Shown here piece by piece: positions 50,331 through 58,764 of a stretch of 64,000 nucleotides of DNA (positions are counted from its first letter, which is position 1; each line of letters starts with the position of its first letter). The DNA is taken from contig CAWAKK010000001.1 in the NCBI GenBank assembly GCA_963782605.1, forward strand, positions 310,001 to 374,000. The letters run 5' to 3'. The notes below the pieces were generated by a model. The model was given only the letters and a program-made list of their open reading frames with translations, did not search any database and was not told where the DNA came from. This DNA comes from JBDTSW01 sp963782605 (GTDB lineage Bacteria > Actinomycetota > Thermoleophilia > Solirubrobacterales > 70-9). The position numbers were made by a program, and so were the translations under genes.

Positions 50331-52265
50331 CTAGCGCGGTGTGATCCGGGTGACGGTCGCGCCGGAGATGTCCGAGGTCCAGACCGAGCCGGCCCCGAGC
50401 GCGAGGTCGGCCGGCTCAGCTCCGGTGGGGGTCGAATCACCGGCCAGTTCGCGGGTTTCGAGGTCGATGCGCACGACCTCATCCTCGCCGCCCAGGGCGA
50501 CCCAAGCGTATCCGTAGCCAACCTTGATCCCGCGCGGCTTTGAGCCGACATCGATCGGATCGCCCGGCTTGAGCGTCGCCCCGTCGATCGGGATCACCTG
50601 TCCGCTGTAGTTGTCCATCGCCCAGACAACGCCCTCGCTCACCGCCAGGTCGCTTGGACGCTGGCCCGCCTCGATGGGCTGGCCGACGGTCTTGGCTTCG
50701 GCGGAATCGATCTTGGTCACGGTGCCGTCGTTGATGTTCGCGACCCAGACCACGTCCGCACCCGCCGCGATCGCGCGCGGCGCGTCGCCAACCGGCACGG
50801 TGCCGGTGACCTCGTTCGTCTGAGGATCGATGCGCGAGACGCGGTCGGCGCCCTCGTTCGCAACCCAGACAAACCTGTCGTTGAGCGCGACATCCGACGG
50901 TCTCTCCGCCACGGGAATCGAAACTACCTTGCCGTCGTCCGGATCGAGGCGAAGCACCTCTGAGGTGTCGCCTAGAGCGACCCAGACCGAGCCGAATCCC
51001 ACCCTGACCGATCGAGGAGTGCCACCAAGGTTGACTGGAGCCTCTTCGGCATCGTCGGTCGCGGGGTCGATCCGATAGAGCGAATCGGTCGCCTGGCTTG
51101 CGACCCACACGTGGAGCTCGCCAACCGTCAGCGCCGCGGGTCTTCCCCCGACCGGGACCGTGGCCGCCACCTCGGGCTCGCCCGCCGGCGTGGACCCCCC
51201 GTCGCCATCATCCGGGCCGGTTGCCACGAGCAACGCCGCGATCACGGCGAGGCAAGCGGGGACGGCGACGAGGGCTCCCATCCGCAGCCGGCGACGAGCG
51301 ACGGTTCGCGTCGCGGGCGTTTCGGCGTGCCCGTGTGGAGATGCCGGCGCGACGTACGCGTCGGTATGGGCGGGAGGAGACCCCGCGCCGGCGAGGGCTT
51401 CCGTGGCCGCCACCGCGAGATCGCTCGCGCTTCCGTAGCGGTCGCCTGGGTCGATGGCCATCGCGCGGGCGATCACCGCGTCGATCTCCGCGGGCAGCCA
51501 CGGCGCAAGTGCACTCGGGCGTGGCCTGTGCGCCTTCGCGTGCGCATAGAGCTTGGCCATGGCGCTATCGCGCTTGAACGGGGGGGATCCCGTCAGCGCG
51601 AAGTACAAGACAGCGCCGAGCGAATAGATGTCGCTCCATGCGCCGACGGCCCCGCCCTCGACCTGCTCGGGAGCGACGTAGTCGGGACTGCCGAGGATCT
51701 CTCCCGTTTCCGTCACGGTCTCGCCGCCCTCGGCGAGGTGGCTGATGCCGAAGTCCGTGAGGAAGACGCGTTCCGACCCGCGCTCGAGCCCGAGCAGCAC
51801 GTTCGCGGGCTTCACGTCGCGGTGGATGAGCCCTGCGGAATGTGCAGCATCCAGCGCGGCGGCCGCCTGGGCTGCCACACGCGCGGCCCGCCGCGGATCC
51901 AGCGGGCCGCCTGCCGCGACCTCACGCTGAAGGTCCTCGCCCTCGACCAAGCGCATCGCGATGTAGAGCTGCGCATCCTCCTCGCCGGCGCTGTGCACGG
52001 TGATCAGATTGGGGTGCTCGATCGAGGCGGCCAGCCGTGACTCGCGACGGAAGCGCTCGCGAAAACGAGGTTCGGACGAGAGCCGGGGGGCGATCACCTT
52101 GAGCGCCCGCTGCCGATCGAGCGCCAGGTGCCGGGCGCGGTAGACGACGCCCATCCCGCCGCGCCCGATCTCAGCCTCGATCCGATGTCCTGCGAACTCG
52201 GTTCCGGCGCTCATCCCGCCGCCGCCTGCGCTCGTGCCGGGAACCCGCGTGGGCTCGCCGCCCAT
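50331..52265 (-). CDS. transmembrane Ser/Thr protein kinase with extracellular beta-propeller sensor
   Basis: The 644-residue protein has a Hanks-type kinase domain (about 26-290): glycine loop IGRGGMGVV, Lys56, HRDVKPAN (148-155), DFG 171-173 and the SPDYVAPE region. A juxtamembrane Arg-rich segment precedes one membrane helix (329-349). The outside part (368-644) is made of repeated beta-propeller blades of the YncE/virginiamycin-lyase type (for example VWVANEGADRVSRIDPQTNEV). Most actinobacterial kinases have PASTA repeats; a propeller suggests sensing of another ligand. ATG 52265 directly follows the nadC stop; ATG 52214 is a possible alternative start. Confidence 0.92.
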   Translation of the reverse strand: MGGEPTRVPGTSAGGGGMSAGTEFAGHRIEAEIGRGGMGVVYRARHLALDRQRALKVIAPRLSSEPRFRERFRRESRLAASIEHPNLITVHSAGEEDAQLYIAMRLVEGEDLQREVAAGGPLDPRRAARVAAQAAAALDAAHSAGLIHRDVKPANVLLGLERGSERVFLTDFGISHLAEGGETVTETGEILGSPDYVAPEQVEGGAVGAWSDIYSLGAVLYFALTGSPPFKRDSAMAKLYAHAKAHRPRPSALAPWLPAEIDAVIARAMAIDPGDRYGSASDLAVAATEALAGAGSPPAHTDAYVAPASPHGHAETPATRTVARRRLRMGALVAVPACLAVIAALLVATGPDDGDGGSTPAGEPEVAATVPVGGRPAALTVGELHVWVASQATDSLYRIDPATDDAEEAPVNLGGTPRSVRVGFGSVWVALGDTSEVLRLDPDDGKVVSIPVAERPSDVALNDRFVWVANEGADRVSRIDPQTNEVTGTVPVGDAPRAIAAGADVVWVANINDGTVTKIDSAEAKTVGQPIEAGQRPSDLAVSEGVVWAMDNYSGQVIPIDGATLKPGDPIDVGSKPRGIKVGYGYAWVALGGEDEVVRIDLETRELAGDSTPTGAEPADLALGAGSVWTSDISGATVTRITPR

Positions 52266-53105
52266 CTATTCCGGCTCCATCAACACGCTGAGGTCGAGTG
52301 ACGGCGCGGAGTGGGTGAGGGCGCCGACCGAGATGAAGTCGACTCCGGTGGCGGCGACAGCTCCCACGTTCTCCAGGGTGATCCCCCCCGATGCCTCGAG
52401 CTCCGCGTCCCCGCTCGCATCACGAGCAGCGACGGCGTCGCGGAGCTCCTGCTCGTCCATGTTGTCGAGCAGGAGCCGGTCGGCGCCGGCCCCGAGCGCG
52501 GCGGCCACGTCGGCGGCGTCGCGGCATTCCACCTCGATGATCAGCTCCGGCTGCGCCTCGCGGGCGCGGTCAACCGCCGCTGCCACCCCGCCCGCGAACG
52601 CAGCGTGGTTTTCCTTGATCAGGATCGCGTCGTGGAGGCCCATGCGGTGGTTGGTGCCCCCACCGGCGGCGACAGCCCCCTTTTCGAGTGAGCGCAGTCC
52701 GGGCGTCGTCTTGCGCGTATCGAGGATTCGGGCGCCGGTTCCCGCGACCCTGGCGACAAACTCGGCGGTCATGGTGGCGATGCCGGAGAGGTGACCGAGA
52801 AAGTTGAGCGCGGTGCGCTCGGCGGCGAGGAGCCCCCTCGCCGGTCCGACGACGAGCGCCACGTCGCTCGGGACCTCGTCGCGCCACTCGCCCTCGGCTG
52901 CCAGGCGGTCGAAACCCGCGGCACCCACTTGCCGGAACGCCTCCTCTGCTGCGTCGAAGCCGCAGAGGACGCCGGCCTGTTTTTGGATCAACCGAGCCCG
53001 TGCCGTGGCCGTCTCCCCGACGACTGCCACGGCCGTGACGTCGCCGGGCCCGATGTCCTCCGCGAGGGCCCGCCTGACCACGTCCCGCAGCGCTGGGTCC
53101 ATCAC
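52266..53105 (-). CDS. nadC: nicotinate-nucleotide pyrophosphorylase (carboxylating) NadC
   Basis: The 279-residue enzyme converts quinolinate and phosphoribosyl pyrophosphate to nicotinate mononucleotide, the step after NadA. Hallmarks are EDIGPGDVT, the substrate-binding ARILDTRKTTPGLR (Arg, Lys), GGGTNHRMGLHDAILIKENH and the C-terminal IEVECR...LLLDNM...EASGGI. Its GTG start overlaps the FIST gene stop by four bases; an ATG is the next codon. The kinase gene starts on the base after its stop. nadA is 5 kb away rather than adjacent. Confidence 0.95.
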   Translation of the reverse strand: MMDPALRDVVRRALAEDIGPGDVTAVAVVGETATARARLIQKQAGVLCGFDAAEEAFRQVGAAGFDRLAAEGEWRDEVPSDVALVVGPARGLLAAERTALNFLGHLSGIATMTAEFVARVAGTGARILDTRKTTPGLRSLEKGAVAAGGGTNHRMGLHDAILIKENHAAFAGGVAAAVDRAREAQPELIIEVECRDAADVAAALGAGADRLLLDNMDEQELRDAVAARDASGDAELEASGGITLENVGAVAATGVDFISVGALTHSAPSLDLSVLMEPE

Positions 53106-54262
53106 TCCGCGAAGAGCGCCATCGTTGCGGTGAATCCGTGCAGGAAGTTGCGGCCCCCGACGGGGCCGATCTCCCCCGCGCAGAAGAATCCGCCGACCGG
53201 CGCGCCCAGCGCGTCCCCGATCGTGGTGGCATCGTGATCTGGGACGGAGAACATGTGCGCTCCGCGCCCGTTACAGGTGAAGAGCAGTGCCCCGGCCGCC
53301 TGCGACCGGCCAAGCGCTCCGGCGTGCACGCGCAAGGCCTCGCGCAGGTCCTCGTCGGCCGAGGCACCGTCGCGCACGTGCATGCGAACGGTCTGACCAA
53401 CGCGAACCCGCTCGCCGATCGCGATCGCTCCGGCCTCGGGATCAGCTCCGATCACCGGGCGTACGAGGAAGTCGCCGCGTTCGTAGTCGGGCTGGTTCTC
53501 ATCGATCACGATCCCGAGCATGAGGCCCCCGCCTGCGAGCTCCTGTTCACGTGGCGTCAGGGAGCCGATCGCCTCGCGCAGCCGCTCGATCGCGGGCGCT
53601 GAGGCAAGCTCGGAGATCACGTTGCCCTCCGCGGCCGTGATCGTCATCTCCGGGCCCACCGGCGTTGCCCCCTGCGATACGCACGGCAGCAACGAGGCCC
53701 CCGAGATCGAGCATGCGACCGCGCCCTCGCCCACCACCTCGCCGTCGCGAAAAAGCGCGGCGGATCCCGCCGCCGCGGCGCTCGCGAGTCCACCCAGGAC
53801 CGGGACCCCGGGGCGGTCGGAGTTCATGCGAGAAAGCAAAAGCTCCGCGGCAAACGTGTGCGGATCGGCGAGCACGATCAGCGTCTCGCCACCCTCCTCA
53901 TGCGCCTCGTGGTACCCGTGGAGGGCCGGTGACTCGCCCTCCCGGACCTCCACGCGGAAGGTGTGAGTGGCGATCCGAGCTTCGGGCAGGCTCGCCGCCC
54001 AGACGACAGCGCCGTGACCCTCCTCGAGCTCGCGGCCCGGGCCCACCACTCCACCCGCGCCGCAGCCGATCAGATTCGCTGGCTCAAGTGTGCCCTGCAC
54101 CGCGTCGAGCAAGGGTGCCGCCTGCATCAGATGCGGGGCGGCCGCGAAGATGAGGCAGAGGTCGCACGGTGCGTCGAGGCCCCGCTTCGCCTCGGTCGCT
54201 GCCTCCGAGAACGCCGCCACCGCGTCGACGGAGTCCGAGACGCCCACGGCGATCCGCGTCAT
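53102..54262 (-). CDS. FIST domain protein (FIST N and C)
   Basis: From ATG 54262 the product is 386 residues. It has the FIST N domain (about 30-190, with the LIGCGAGGVVGPGRELE block) and the FIST C domain (about 210-370, ending GGFFCAGEIGPVGGRNFLHGFTA). FIST proteins are intracellular sensors thought to bind small ligands such as amino acids. ATG overlaps the prfB stop as ATGA, and its own stop overlaps the nadC start, so the gene is embedded in a coupled run prfB-FIST-nadC. The frame opens earlier, to 54409, inside prfB; that extension is not FIST-like. Why it is coupled to translation termination and NAD synthesis is not known. Confidence 0.9.
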   Translation of the reverse strand: MTRIAVGVSDSVDAVAAFSEAATEAKRGLDAPCDLCLIFAAAPHLMQAAPLLDAVQGTLEPANLIGCGAGGVVGPGRELEEGHGAVVWAASLPEARIATHTFRVEVREGESPALHGYHEAHEEGGETLIVLADPHTFAAELLLSRMNSDRPGVPVLGGLASAAAAGSAALFRDGEVVGEGAVACSISGASLLPCVSQGATPVGPEMTITAAEGNVISELASAPAIERLREAIGSLTPREQELAGGGLMLGIVIDENQPDYERGDFLVRPVIGADPEAGAIAIGERVRVGQTVRMHVRDGASADEDLREALRVHAGALGRSQAAGALLFTCNGRGAHMFSVPDHDATTIGDALGAPVGGFFCAGEIGPVGGRNFLHGFTATMALFAE

Positions 54263-55366
54263 GGCGCCGCGCTCAGCAGGTACTCGCGGACGAAGCCGTC
54301 GAGGTCGCCGTCGAGCACGCGCTCGGCGTTGCCGGTCTCGTGCCCTGTGCGGTGATCCTTGACCCGCTGGGTGGGGTGCAGGGTGTAGGAGCGGATCTGA
54401 GAGCCCCACTCGGCGGCTTTCTGCTCACCCCGCTCGGCCGCCATCTGCTCGGCGAGCCTCCGCTCCTCCTCCTCGATCAGCTTCGCGCGCAGGAAGCGCA
54501 TCGCTGTTGCCTTGTTCTGCGTCTGCGAGCGCTCGTTTTGACACTGGACCACGATTCCCGTGGGCACGTGGGTGATCCGCACCGCGGAGTCGGTCTTGTT
54601 CACATGCTGGCCCCCCGCGCCCGAGGCCCTATAGGTGTCGACGCGAAGGTCCTCCTCGTCGACCTCGACATCGACCTCCTCGTCCACGAGCGGCGCGACA
54701 TCGACTTGGGCGAAGGCGGTGTGGCGCCGCTTTTGAGCATCGAACGGGGAGATCCGCACGAGGCGGTGGACCCCGCGCTCCGCGGCGAACAGTCCGTACG
54801 CGTTCTCGCCCTTCGCGATGAACGTGGCCGACTTGATTCCGGCCTCCTCCCCCGCAGAGGCCTCCTTCATCTCCACCGCGAAGCCGCGGCGCTCCGCCCA
54901 CCGCAGGTACATCCGCAAGAGCATCTCGGCCCAGTCCTGGGAATCGGTGCCGCCGGCGCCGGATCGAACGGTCACGACCGCATCGCCGGAGTCGTAGGTT
55001 CCCGAGAAGAGCCGCGCCTCCTCGAGCGTCGCGAGCCGTGATTCGATTGATCCGAGCTGCGCCCCGAGCTCAGCGGCGATCTCAGCGTCCTCCGCCGCCA
55101 TCTCGGCCAGCTCGTCCAGGTCGGCGACGTCGCTCTCGAGGCCCCGATAGGTCGCGAGCCGATCCTGTACCCGCTTGTGAGAAGTGGCCGTCTTCGAGGC
55201 AGATTCCTGGTCGTCCCAGAAGCCGGGCTGCTGCATCTCCGTCTCTAAGCGGGCTGCCTCGGACTCGAGCGCAGCCGGGTCAAAGGTAGTCCGCGAGCAG
55301 CTTGAAGCCGTCGCGGACCTGGGCGAGGCGCGCGGTGAGGTTGTCGGTTGCGGGGGCCTCGGCCAT
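54259..55366 (-). CDS. prfB: peptide chain release factor 2, with programmed +1 frameshift
   Basis: RF2 recognises UGA and UAA stop codons and releases the peptide; the product is 368 residues after frameshifting. Translation starts at ATG 55366, reads 28 codons, and meets TAC CTT TGA C at 55288-55279. Skipping one base (55282) continues as DPAALESEAARLETEMQQPG. The later regions show GGTDSQDWAEMLLRMY near GAGGTDSQDW, the GGQ loop (ASGAGGQHVNKTDS) and the stop-codon-reading SPF element (RISPFD). CTTTGAC is the exact bacterial RF2 autoregulation site; low RF2 favours the shift. The usual upstream AGGGGG is weak here (GCGGAC). secA is upstream and the FIST gene overlaps the stop. Confidence 0.94.
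55279..55288 (-). other. programmed +1 ribosomal frameshift site of prfB
   Basis: On the minus strand the sequence TACCTTTGAC holds Tyr, Leu (CTT), an in-frame TGA and the +1 codon GAC. It matches the conserved RF2 site CTTTGAC. Base 55282 is the one skipped. Only a poor Shine-Dalgarno-like stimulator (GCGGAC) precedes it. Confidence 0.93.
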
Positions 55367-55458
55367 GGGCGCAAGGATACGAGGAGGCTCAGGCTCGCGC
55401 CGGGCGCACAGGTCCCGCCGGTCGAGACTCATCCGCCACGGCCCCGCACGCGTCACGA

Positions 55459-55866
55459 CTACCCCTCCGGCTCGGGCTCCGCCGCGGCGGCGACGGCCTC
55501 CTCGAAGGTCTCGAAGCGCTGGCGCCAGCGGTAGATGAGACCGTCGCGGAACGTGAAGAGGATCCCGAACTCGGTCTCGTCGGCCAGCTCGTCTCCTTCG
55601 CGCCAGCGCCACTGCCGCCGGGCGGCCGCCGCCACCTCGATCGCGGTCAGCTCGACGACGCGGTCAAGCTCGACGCGCGAGCGCAGCTCGCCGCTCGGGA
55701 CCACCGTTGCCCAGCGCAGCACGGCGTCGATGCCCCGGAAGTCGCCTTTGAGGCCCTCGACTTCGACCTCGGGGTGCAAGAGCGCGCTGAGGGTGGGCAG
55801 GTCCTGTTCGCGAAGCGACTCGAGAGCGGCGCGAACCGTCTCGCCGGGGCTCAGGCCCCGTGGCAC
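55459..55866 (-). CDS. SnoaL/NTF2-like protein
   Basis: The product from GTG 55866 is 135 residues with the SnoaL-like pattern: an N-terminal helix (ETVRAALESLREQDLPTLSALLHPEVEVEG), a strand-rich centre and the closing FTFRDGLIYRWRQRFETFEEA. Family members are polyketide cyclases, isomerases or proteins of unknown role; no catalytic residues can be assigned. The gene overlaps the secA stop by 16 bases and precedes prfB by 92 bases, all co-directional. The start codon is uncertain; the frame is open to 55899. Confidence 0.78.
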   Translation of the reverse strand: MPRGLSPGETVRAALESLREQDLPTLSALLHPEVEVEGLKGDFRGIDAVLRWATVVPSGELRSRVELDRVVELTAIEVAAAARRQWRWREGDELADETEFGILFTFRDGLIYRWRQRFETFEEAVAAAAEPEPEG

Positions 55867-58721
55867 TTCTTGTACTTCTTGCCCGAGCCGCACCAGCACG
55901 GATCGTTGCGGCCGATCTTGGCCTCCTCGTCGCGGACGACCGCGCCCGTCGTCGCGTCGCGATGGGTGCCCGCCGGCGTCCCTGCTCCGTTGCCCTCGGG
56001 AGGTGACTCAGCGGCGGACGCGGCGGCGTCCACCGCGGCTGCGCCGCCGGCGGCGGTGGCGGCGGCTCGCGCCTCGCCGATGGCAGAGGGCTGATTCTCG
56101 GCCGGACTTGAGTACTCCACGCCCGCCGGCCGCTCCTCGGGCTCGAACATCTCCTGCGCCTGCGCGGGCTCGACGTTCACCTCGACGTGGAAGATGACGC
56201 GGGCGAATTCCTCCCAGATCGCGTCCATCAACTCGCGGAACATCGCGAAGCCCTCGTTCTTGTAGGCGACGAGGGGATCGATCTGGGCGAAGCCCCGCAG
56301 GTGTATGCCCTCGCGCATGTAGTCCATCTCGTAGAGATGCTCGCGCCAGCGGTGGTCGATGATCTGAAGCAGGATCTGGCGCTCGAGGTAGCGCATGAGC
56401 TCGGGCCCGAACTCTTCCTCGCGCCGAGCGTAGGCGCGCTCGGCATCCTCGGCCACAAGCGTGCGGATGTCCTCGCGATCGGTGTTGGCGTCGAGCTCCG
56501 AGAGGTCGAGCTCGGTGGGCCAGAGGCCGCTCAGGCGAGTCTGGAGTCCCGCGATGTCCCACTCCTCGAAGACGTCGCCCGCGGTGTACTCATCGACCAG
56601 CCGGGAGGCGACATCGCCGAGCTCGTCGCCCATCACCTCTGACATGTCGCGGCCCTCGAGAATCTCGCGCCGGTACTTGTAGATCACGCGGCGCTGCTCG
56701 TTCATGACGTCGTCGTACTCGAGGACGCGCTTGCGGATCAGGAAGTTCTGCTGCTCGACCTTCTTCTGAGCGTTCTCGATCTGCTTTGAGAGCAGCTTCG
56801 CCTCAAGCGGATACTCCTCGCCCTCCTCGTCGACGGGCCCGAGGCGGTCGAGGATCTTGTAGATCCGCTCGCCCGCGAAGAGGCGAATCAGGTCATCCTC
56901 GGCGGAGAGGAAGAAGCGCGACTCGCCCGGATCGCCCTGACGGCCTGAACGGCCTCGAAGCTGGTTGTCGATCCGCCGCGACTCGTGTCGCTCGGTGCCG
57001 CAGATGAAGAGACCTCCGAACGCCTTTACCTTCTCGCCCTCCTCGGAGGTCTGCTCGTCGAGCGCCGGCAGCACGTCCGCAACTGCCTCTTCGAAGCCCT
57101 CCGCCCCGGGCTCGAGCCCGGTCTTTCGCACCGCGATCCGAGCCATCTGCTCGGGGTCGCCGCCGAGCTTGATGTCGACGCCGCGGCCCGCCATGTTGGT
57201 CGCGATCGTGACCGCGCCGATCCGGCCGGCCTGAGCGACCGTCTCGCCCTCGCGCTGGGCGTGTTCGGGCTTTGCGTTCAAGACGACGTGATCGATGCCG
57301 CGACGGGTGAACTCGCCGGAGAGCATCTCCGAGACCTCGACCGAGATCGTCCCGACGAGGACCGGCTGGCCCTTTTGGTTTCGCTCCTCGATCTCGTTTA
57401 CGAGCGCCCTCCACTTGCCTCGTTTCGTCTTGTAGATGAGGTCGTTTTCGTCGAGGCGGACCATGTCCTTGTTGGTGGGGATGTCGATTACCGGCATCTC
57501 GTAGATCTTCATGAACTCCTGCGCCTCCGTGAGCGCCGTGCCCGTCATCCCCGAGAGCTTGTCGTAGAGCCGGAAGTAGTTCTGGAGGGTGATCGTTGCG
57601 AGCGTCTGGTTCTCCTCGCGGATCCGCACGCCCTCCTTCGCCTCGACGGCCTGGTGCAGCCCCTCCGACCAGCGCCGTCCCTCGAGGATCCGGCCCGTGA
57701 ACTCGTCGATGATCTTCACCTCGCCATCGATCACCGCGTAGTCCTTGTCGCGCCTGTAGAGCGCCTCCGCCTTCAGCGATTGGATCAGGTGGTTGACGAG
57801 CGTCCCGTGCTCGGAGACGTACAGGTTCTCGACGCCCAAAAACTGCTCGGCCTTCGCCACGCCCGCCTCGGTCGGCGCGACCGTCTTGTGCTTCTCGTCG
57901 TACTCGTAGTCGTGGTCCGCCTCCGACGTATCGCGCGATTCCCCCAGGGACTTCAGCTTGGGCTTCGTCTCCTCGCCCACGAGCTGCTTGGCGAGGCGGG
58001 CGAACGTGTAGTAGGTGTCGGCAGCCTGCTCGGGCTGGCCAGAGATGATGAGGGGGGTGCGCGCCTCGTCGATGAGGATGTTGTCGACCTCATCCACGAT
58101 CGCGAAGATGTGCCGGGGCTGCACGGTCGCCTCCAGCGAGGGGGCCATGTTGTCGCGAAGGTAGTCAAAGCCGAACTCGGAGTTGGTCCCGTAGGTCACA
58201 CCGGCGCCGTAGGCCTGACGGCGAAGCTCGGGCGGCATCTGCGACTGGATGACCCCGACCGCGACGCCGAGCATGTTGTAGATCGGCGCCATCCACTCGG
58301 CGTCGCGCCTGGCGAGGTAGTCGTTGACCGTGACCAGGTGCACCGTGTCGCCGCCCAGAGTGTTCAGAAAGACGGCGAGGGTGGCGGTCAGCGTCTTGCC
58401 CTCACCGGTCTTCATCTCGGCGATCGCGCCGTCATGGAGGACCATTCCACCGATCAGCTGTACGTCGAAGTGGCGCTGGCCGAGAGTTCGCTTGCCGGCC
58501 TCGCGGACGAGCGCGAACGCCTCGGGGAGCACGTCGTCGAGCGTCTCGCCGCCCTCGCGGACGCGCTTTCGCAACTCGTCCGCGTGCTCTCGAAGCTCCG
58601 CCTCCTCGAGCAGCTCCATCTCCGGTTCGAAGCGATTGATGACGTCAACCCGCTTCTCGAAGTCCTTCAACTTGCGCCCCTCGCCGACGCGAAGGGCGCG
58701 GTCTATGAGGCCCCTAGCCAC
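55851..58721 (-). CDS. secA: preprotein translocase ATPase SecA
   Basis: The 956-residue motor drives Sec-dependent export through SecYEG. Walker A MKTGEGKT is at 103-110, the DEAD-like box VDEVDNILIDEARTPL near 220, the second nucleotide-binding fold has GTERHESRRIDNQLRGRSGRQGDPG, given here by its key motif RGRSGRQGDPG, and the C-terminus ends in the zinc-binding SEC-C motif RNDPCWCGSGKKYKKCHG. The length is normal and the frame is intact. GTG 58721 is the start. Genes comF, hpf and an acyl-CoA synthetase lie upstream, prfB downstream, the usual comF-hpf-secA-prfB order with insertions. Confidence 0.98.
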   Translation of the reverse strand: MARGLIDRALRVGEGRKLKDFEKRVDVINRFEPEMELLEEAELREHADELRKRVREGGETLDDVLPEAFALVREAGKRTLGQRHFDVQLIGGMVLHDGAIAEMKTGEGKTLTATLAVFLNTLGGDTVHLVTVNDYLARRDAEWMAPIYNMLGVAVGVIQSQMPPELRRQAYGAGVTYGTNSEFGFDYLRDNMAPSLEATVQPRHIFAIVDEVDNILIDEARTPLIISGQPEQAADTYYTFARLAKQLVGEETKPKLKSLGESRDTSEADHDYEYDEKHKTVAPTEAGVAKAEQFLGVENLYVSEHGTLVNHLIQSLKAEALYRRDKDYAVIDGEVKIIDEFTGRILEGRRWSEGLHQAVEAKEGVRIREENQTLATITLQNYFRLYDKLSGMTGTALTEAQEFMKIYEMPVIDIPTNKDMVRLDENDLIYKTKRGKWRALVNEIEERNQKGQPVLVGTISVEVSEMLSGEFTRRGIDHVVLNAKPEHAQREGETVAQAGRIGAVTIATNMAGRGVDIKLGGDPEQMARIAVRKTGLEPGAEGFEEAVADVLPALDEQTSEEGEKVKAFGGLFICGTERHESRRIDNQLRGRSGRQGDPGESRFFLSAEDDLIRLFAGERIYKILDRLGPVDEEGEEYPLEAKLLSKQIENAQKKVEQQNFLIRKRVLEYDDVMNEQRRVIYKYRREILEGRDMSEVMGDELGDVASRLVDEYTAGDVFEEWDIAGLQTRLSGLWPTELDLSELDANTDREDIRTLVAEDAERAYARREEEFGPELMRYLERQILLQIIDHRWREHLYEMDYMREGIHLRGFAQIDPLVAYKNEGFAMFRELMDAIWEEFARVIFHVEVNVEPAQAQEMFEPEERPAGVEYSSPAENQPSAIGEARAAATAAGGAAAVDAAASAAESPPEGNGAGTPAGTHRDATTGAVVRDEEAKIGRNDPCWCGSGKKYKKCHGA

Positions 58722-58764
58722 CCTTTGAGGGTAACGGGCGAGGCGGGGTTAGTCCGCGCCTGGC

